In this document: piece after piece, positions 58,105 to 64,000 of the stretch
Layout: each line of letters begins with the position of its first letter
How positions within the stretch are numbered: the stretch's first letter is position 1
From: Lindgomyces ingoldianus
Taxonomy: Eukaryota; Ascomycota; Dothideomycetes; Pleosporales; Lindgomycetaceae
Direction: 5' to 3'
Length of the DNA stretch: 64,000 bases
NCBI RefSeq assembly: GCF_010093535.1
Contig: NW_022985164.1
Span: forward strand, 1,960,287 to 2,024,286
The notes under the pieces: generated by a model
Database searches by the model: none
Told to the model about the DNA's origin: nothing
The model's input: the letters and a program-made list of their open reading frames with translations, nothing else
Translations under genes and position numbers: made by a program

Positions 58105-61100
58105 CTACGCAGCCGCTGCCTCCGGCACAGCCTCGTCCTCTTCTTCGTACTCTGGAGCAAACACATATCCCGAGTCCCGGGGGCGTGTGGTCCTACGACC
58201 GGACTTCTTCTTCGTGACTTTGGTCTTTTCTGCGACTTTGGTGACTTTGCCGGTAGCCACCCTATGCAGATCTACGCTATGAGTCTTGACTTCTAAACCC
58301 TTGACCTTCATCTCCCTGATTGCTTCAAGTGCATCTGCATTGCGCTTCTTGAGAGCAGCGGCAAGGTCTTCGTTCCGGCCTAGGAGCTGCCGAAGACTCT
58401 CGTTCAGGGCGTCGATGGTGTTGCGCGTATCTTCTTCAGCGAGAGCAAAGGCGTTCTTCATGTCTTCGATTTGCGTGTAAAGGGCCTCGACAGAAGCAGC
58501 ACGAGCGTCACCCATTGCACGAAGCTCTTCGATCTCCTGCTCCTTCTCGGTGATTGCTTTAGCATGCTTGTTCGCCTGATCCGCGGTAGTCTTCTGCAGG
58601 TTTATAATGGTAGCCTGTTGGGTACTGATGGTCGTATTCAGGGCGTTGGCCTCGGCGGTGTGCGCGTTCATAATGTTGAGCATTTCGTTGGCCTCGCTCT
58701 CAACTCGCTGCTCTAAAGATGCGTTCTCCTTTCGCAAATGTTCATTGTCCGCACGTTCATTTACAAGGCCGTCTCGGAGGTCCTGGATAGTAGCATCGCG
58801 CTCGGCAATCTCATTATCATGCTCCACATTAGTGGCAGCAGCGATATTCTCCAAGGTGTCGATTTTAGATTTTGCGGCGTCTAGTTCATTGTTAAGATCC
58901 GTCATGGTGGCCTGGAGGGAGACTATTGTAGTCTTAGTAGACGACTCCAAGGCGGTGAACTTCTTTTGTATCTCATCTAGATCGCGGCTCAGCTGGGCAA
59001 CTTGTGCGTCGCGGTCAGCTTCAAGAGCATCTCGAGAGTGCGTCATATCGGCCAAAGCATCCTCGGTATCAGCAAGCTGCTTTTCGAGGCCAGTGATCTG
59101 CTTGTTAAGAAGAGAGACCTCTTTCTCAGCATCTTTGCGACGGTTCGTCTCATCATCGAGAGCCTCATCATGCGCTTCATCGTGTTCCTTGATCTCGTCC
59201 TTGAGCGCAGCAATGGCCTGTTCCTTCTCAAGTTGATTCTGGAAGAGCTTGGCGCGAAGCTCGTTGGCTTGGATGCCGGCGTCATGGATCCGAGTGTTCA
59301 AATCGTCAATTTCGTCATTTCGCGCATCCAGTGTGGCCTCGGTAGTCTCTCTCTGCTTTCGCTCCGCCTCAAGGTTCTCGCGAAGGCTAGCTTCATCGGC
59401 ACGGAGAGTTTTGAGGCTCTCATTCAGAAACTGAATCTCGTTGGTGAGCTGATGAACCGTTGCGGCTTGAGCGTCTCGGTCCGTCTCTGCGGTTTCGCGG
59501 TCTGCAGTCTCGTCCGTGAGACGCTGACGAAGGCGGGCTAGCTCGGTGTCGATGTTGGTGAACTCGCCCTCAAGGTTGCCTATACGACCCACGAGGTCGT
59601 CAATGTACTCGGCCTTCTGCTGTGCATCTCCTTCAGCAACCGCACGACCGTCCATTTCGGTCTCAAGCTGAGTCTTGAGAGTCTGGACGGTCCCGGAATG
59701 CTCCTGCTTCATTTTCGAGATTTGATTTGTATGCTCTGCCTCAAGACGTGTAACGGTATCAGTTAGCGTGTCAACATCGTTTCTGTAAGTATCTAGAGCT
59801 TGCTTAAGCCTATCTCGAGTTATCCCGTTGTCTTCAAGCTCATCTTCAAGGCCATGGATTTTTGCGTCATTATCCCGAATAGTCTGATCTTGAAGATCGA
59901 GTGTGTCGTTAGCTGCCGTCAGGCGCTCTCCCAGGTCAACGACTTCTCTCTGGAGCTTCTCGTTGGTTGCATTCAAATTCAACCGCTGCTGCTCCAACTC
60001 AGTATTCTTGTCCTCAGATTCAGCCAGTAGGGTGAGAATTCCATTGAGTTGGCTGCGCAAGATGGTCTCTTGTCGGTTGTGTTTTTCGGCAATAATAACC
60101 TTTTCCCTAATCTCGGACATTAGGCCGCGTAAGTGCTCGACCATCTTTCGCAGAAGCTGACCATTGGTAAGAGTAGTCGTGGTGCCCGGAAAGAGATCTT
60201 CGAGTTCCTCACGGGCATCATCAAGGACGTGACGAAGCTCTGTGATTATCTCGTCGCTTGAAGCTCCTGGAGCAACGATCTTCAAATTCTGGAGCTCAAC
60301 CGTGAGCAACCGGAATGTATTCTGGGTCTCGGCAACTTGTTGGTTTAGGTGAGCAATTTCAAGTTCGAACCGCTTGACTGTCTGGTCAGAAACCCGATCT
60401 GGGATGGCGGTTGGGTCACTCTGGGACGCCTGAGCTAGGAAGTCATACTCCAGTCGTTGGGTGGAGACGGATTCCATGGTCATCTGGCTAGCACGGTTGG
60501 CATAGAAGCCGTTTGGATGTGGGTTAGCCTCCATTTGGTCTTGTGGGATATTCAAGTCGTCTGGGTCGACAAGGAGAAGGCTGTCTTCGTCATCATCGAC
60601 AAAGGCACCGCCGTCAAGGTCCATGCCTTCACTAGCGTCTCGAGAGCTAACAGCATAGGCTGACGAGGTTTTGAGTTCCTCAATTTCCTTGCGAGCGTGC
60701 TCTAGCTCTTTCTCTAATGCTTGAGTCTGGTCCTCAGACAAATCGATATTACCCATCCGCCGCGCTTCGTCTTGAAATTCCAGCTCCCGGATGCGCTGTT
60801 CTCGCTCGCGGAGCTGGCGGCGCAGTTCTGCCGCCTCTTTTCGCAGCTTGACGTCGTCCTTCTTGTGTTCCTCGATTTCGTTGACCTCCTCGCTCAAATG
60901 ACTCCGACGGAGACGACGCTGAGAAAAAAATTAGCTTGAATGACCTATCCCAAATCAACGATCGCGTAGTCGTACCTTTAAACGGCTATCCAAAACAGCT
61001 CGAAGAGGGGCAAACTGGACCTCATGATTGCCATTGGAGTCGTCCCGCTCCTCATCAACGCTAAGTTGTGCAGGCATGGACATCCGAACATGACGGGCTG

Positions 61101-61530
61101 CCTTCAAAGGACGGTCACGGGGAGCACCGAGCCGCTCCAGGTGTGGTGTGAGGCCGGGGAGGGGCTGGGTTGCTGGAGGCGGGGTTGACGCCGTGTTGTC
61201 ATCGTCTCCAGTCGGACCGGAGACAAGGGGCTCGGAGAATCGACGGCGGGTGCGAGATTCGTGGTCGGGAGCGACGTTGATAGTATTGGAGGCTTGGGGC
61301 CTCGACACGGAATCTTCTAACTCACGAGCAAGTTGCTCATGATCATCTATCTGCACTCGCTTGAGACGTTTGACGTGCGTGTCGGGTGTCTCCGGCGTGG
61401 GGGAGACTGGACGCTTGGAGCCTTTGGAGAGGTCGACGGAGGGGGTCTGGCTCCGTCGTTGACGAGGCCTCCGGCGCTTTGGGGCGTCGCCAGGGCCTTC
61501 TGGGTGGTGCTCAGAAGCAAGCCGGGCCAT
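58105..61530 (-). CDS. Large coiled-coil protein (1,122 aa)
   Basis: Exons are 61,530-60,976 and 60,918-58,105. The intron (57 nt, GTACGA...CTCAG) joins DSRLK to RRLRRSHLSEEVNEI in frame. The N-terminal 185 residues are disordered, basic and Ser/Pro-rich (KRRRPRQRRSQTPS, KRPVSPTPETPD), with likely nuclear localisation signals and CDK-type sites. Residues about 200-1,060 are almost continuous heptad coiled coil with few breaks (acidic gap at about 275-300). The C-terminus is basic (TKVTKKKSGRRTTRPR), then acidic and Ala-rich. It looks like a nuclear or spindle-pole structural scaffold, by inference from architecture only. No ATPase motif is present, so it is not an SMC protein. The upstream frame to 61,602 lacks an ATG. 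Confidence 0.85.
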
Positions 61531-63715
61531 GCCTAGATAAACAAACCAGGAGCCGTAGCCTTGAGTGCGGTTATGGGTGTAAGTACTGAAGAGCTGGCGC
61601 AAAATGTAGCAAGAAGAGGCAGTGGTGGAGTACTTAGGGACACGGGACGAAAACGAGGTGAAATTATAGGGCGTGTTGTGGGGTTTGACGGCGGCGGTGT
61701 GTGCGTGCTGAAATGGGGTGGTTGGGTGGTGAGAAGGTCTGTTTTATGCTACGTCAACGGGTGGAGCATGGCCAATCGACTGAGGCGTTCCGAAAAATAT
61801 TGCCGGCCTGTCCCTGCCAGTGACGTCGACGCGTCGGGCATTCATAACGCGTTCTCCAGTCACAGCAGACAATTTATCTCACACAAAACATGGCGAATCT
61901 CGCACAGTAGTGTCTGTGATGGTAAATTCCCATCTTTCCGCTATTTGCAATGACATTGAACTTCTACGTCACTGGTGATTTCTTTTGACATGTGTCGCCG
62001 CTCGGACCGTTGCCAAGCCCGACGCAAATCAGGACATTCACAATTGCGGCACAACTCCACAACACATGACGGAAAAGGGGGGATACGACCTTTGGACTCA
62101 CTTTCGAATAGGTCGGTTGCGAATTTCTTTGCCCTTCCTACCATTTTACTGCATTCGACCGCATTACGTGCCACTTCTCGACTACGAGAGCACAGTTTCT
62201 GAGCGAGCAAACAGACACTCACACCTATTTCCGCTTTTGAACTGAAGGGTCGAGATGCTGGATAGGAGAAGAGTGGAACAGTGGCTCTATTAACCAGCAA
62301 TAAACAAAAACTCTATCCACTGAATCCAAACGCGCAATTCAAATCTCGTTAAAGTAGCCCCACGCATCATGCCGCATTTATTATACCAGCAGTATTCCCC
62401 TAAAACGAAAATCGTTCCTCTTCCCTTAACAAGCCCACTACTCTCTCTATCCTTCCCCTTTTAATCCACCACTTCTGATACTAACATCATCCCCACCGTT
62501 CTCCCTACTCGCCCGAAACCTGTCACATTCCCCACACAACTCACCAGCCAAGCAACCGACCACTCAAATCCAAATACGCTAATGACATAGAGGCGGTGCG
62601 TTAGAGTTTTGACAGGCTTCACAACAACTACAGTGGCTTTGGATGCAGCTTTTTCGCGGTTGGCGAACGCGGAAGACAGTGGATACATTACACTGGGTTA
62701 GTGGGTGGCAGCATCTCAGTGTGGAGAGTTGTGTAAGAGAGGGAAAAGGGTCGGGGCTTTGGGGAAGAATTATTCTCTAAGTCTCTCATTTCATTCCAGA
62801 AAGAGGCGGGCATACGCACATGCTTAGAATTTAAAACGCTTCTGTTCAAGGGCGCTAGAAACCTCCGCGACAGCACACGCTTCAGGGTAGATGTTATCTA
62901 ATCTTTAGTTAGTCCTTGCCCCGCCCCGGAATTGATTCCTAGCAAATAGTTTAGAAGCAACACAGGTGCATTGATTAAATTCTGCTTCTGATCATTGACT
63001 CTCTGCTTGCTCATCCGATCCTCAATCGCACGCACTTTCTTAACGTCATAACCACAGCTCCAGAAGGTGTTTGTTGCGCCGTTAACATGTTTTGTGAATC
63101 TCGGCAGCTGTCCACATTCTTGGAAGCTTCGGCGCTGAGCTTTGCGTGGAGGAAGACTAAAGATTATAACATCAGCATTGCGTGGTTGAGTGAATGAGGG
63201 TTGGTCGATTGTTGTGTACCCCTAGCATTAGCGTAGATGGACAAATTGTAGGTAGTACTGTTATGGATAATCAACGCTCTGAATACTGCTTCTTGCAGAC
63301 AGGGAAGGAGGTGCTGGGACGGGAAAGCTGTCAGGATACAATGCTAGCCGTGGAGGTAATGACCGGGGGAACAGAGTGAGAGCACGTCTGGTACTGGGCT
63401 ACAAGGTTCGAGGAGGACGGAGATGGCACTCTTGATGAGTAGAGTGGAAGCAAGCGATGGGCTTTTGATAAGTACATGTATCAACAGGGATCAGAAGTAC
63501 GGATAGAATCTCGATTTAGGAGTAGTCGCGGAAGTGTTGATTTGTCGTCAACCATACGGATGCCACGTTGACGGCATGTGCTGAAAGCGAACCATGGCTG
63601 CTGCATTGCTTGGGCTTGCGTACCTTAGATTAGCTGGATAGCGGTGTGGGTCGCCAAGAGAGGGAAGTTCTGTTCAAGGAGGGGTGTAATGAAAGACTAC
63701 GCTTGATCACCCCCC
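61531..63715. other. Intergenic stretch, no firm gene
   Basis: This is 2.2 kb. A 75-codon minus-strand ORF (62,688-62,461, MYPLSSAFANREKAASK...) follows a possible splice acceptor (CACCCACTAACCCAG), so it could be a terminal exon of something small. No upstream exon can be proven. Nothing else is recognised. Confidence 0.45.
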
Positions 63716-64000
63716 TCACGTCAGTGCATCCCGCTTCTTCTCTGCAACCACGACCGCGACATCCGTAATGCACCCACCGTTAAACCCTCCCAAATCGTAC
63801 GGACAGCTACTCACCGCACAAACCACATCCTGCAACGCCTCAAACTCGATATAATCCCCAGGCTTGCTACTTCCTAACCTCTTCAAGCTATAATTCGGTG
63901 TATTTTGAAAACAATTAAACGGTTCCGCGATCTCCAAGATATTCTGCATCGCCCAGCCACCCTCGTTCATTGCCTCGAAAATATTCTGCGCACATGACCG
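63716..64000 (-). CDS. DUF1989 (urea-carboxylase-associated) protein, C-terminal part, cut by window
   Basis: The frame is open through the right edge of the window; the ATG at 63,970 is internal because RSCAQNIFEA precedes it in frame. Visible blocks are AMQNILEIAEPFNCFQNTP, SKPGDYIEFEALQDVVCAVSSCPYDL and GGFNGGCITDVAVVV. These match the C-terminal half of DUF1989 proteins, where Cys and Asp/Asn-Gly residues near the end are conserved (the family is often linked to urea carboxylase). The last residues EKKRDALT end at a TGA. Function is not established. Confidence 0.78.
   Translation of the reverse strand, partial: RSCAQNIFEAMNEGGWAMQNILEIAEPFNCFQNTPNYSLKRLGSSKPGDYIEFEALQDVVCAVSSCPYDLGGFNGGCITDVAVVVAEKKRDALT

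Noticed and set aside
61531..61602. Upstream extension of the coiled-coil protein (MRQLFSTYTHN...)
   Set aside because: It starts at TTG; the first ATG in frame is at 61,530.

Overview
This is genomic DNA from a filamentous ascomycete (Pezizomycotina; possibly Leotiomycetes, which is an inference only). Genes have short GT-AG introns of 50-190 nt, intergenic distances are moderate, and GC-balanced gene islands alternate with extremely AT-rich, stop-riddled repeat tracts. The repeats carry C-to-T/G-to-A changes typical of repeat-induced point mutation (RIP). All exon joins given here were worked out by hand from splice signals and reading frame.

Layout. 1-10,810 is a nested stack of dead LTR retrotransposons: two copies of a Ty3/gypsy chromovirus with 318-bp LTRs, one of them interrupted by a different 5.9-kb element with 252-bp LTRs and a 4-bp target duplication. 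11.9-13.3 kb holds a glycosyltransferase gene. 13,706-19,699 is a decayed hAT DNA transposon that hosts three later insertions: a 1.4-kb TRIM-like LTR element, a 1.1-kb Tc1/mariner-like element and a solo chromovirus LTR. 22.0-23.6 kb carries an intact four-exon gene of the PsiD-like branch of phosphatidylserine decarboxylases. 25.4-34 kb is a gene graveyard of short hAT derivatives, multi-stop pseudogenes and a 10-bp minisatellite, with one intact gene, an ER-type FKBP ending in KDEL.

34.8-39.4 kb is a compact housekeeping island: an F-box protein of the FBXO31 type, homoisocitrate dehydrogenase (LYS12, lysine biosynthesis) and a DUF1769 protein. 40.3-41.2 kb is a broken intradiol dioxygenase. 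43.7-45.4 kb has two short hAT elements 108 bp apart, each with a perfect 8-bp target duplication. 45.6-64 kb is mostly genic: a multi-pass membrane protein, a fatty-acid-desaturase-like enzyme, a secreted lysozyme-fold protein with a tandem N-glycosylation-sequon linker, a WD40 protein with a C-terminal helix, a small glycine-rich membrane protein, a 1,122-residue coiled-coil protein, and a DUF1989 gene cut by the window edge.

The genes do not form one obvious pathway or biosynthetic cluster. The most informative structure is the transposon stratigraphy: insertion order, target duplications, and uneven RIP inside single elements. The most interesting intact gene is the PsiD-like decarboxylase, which sits alone between mutated repeats.
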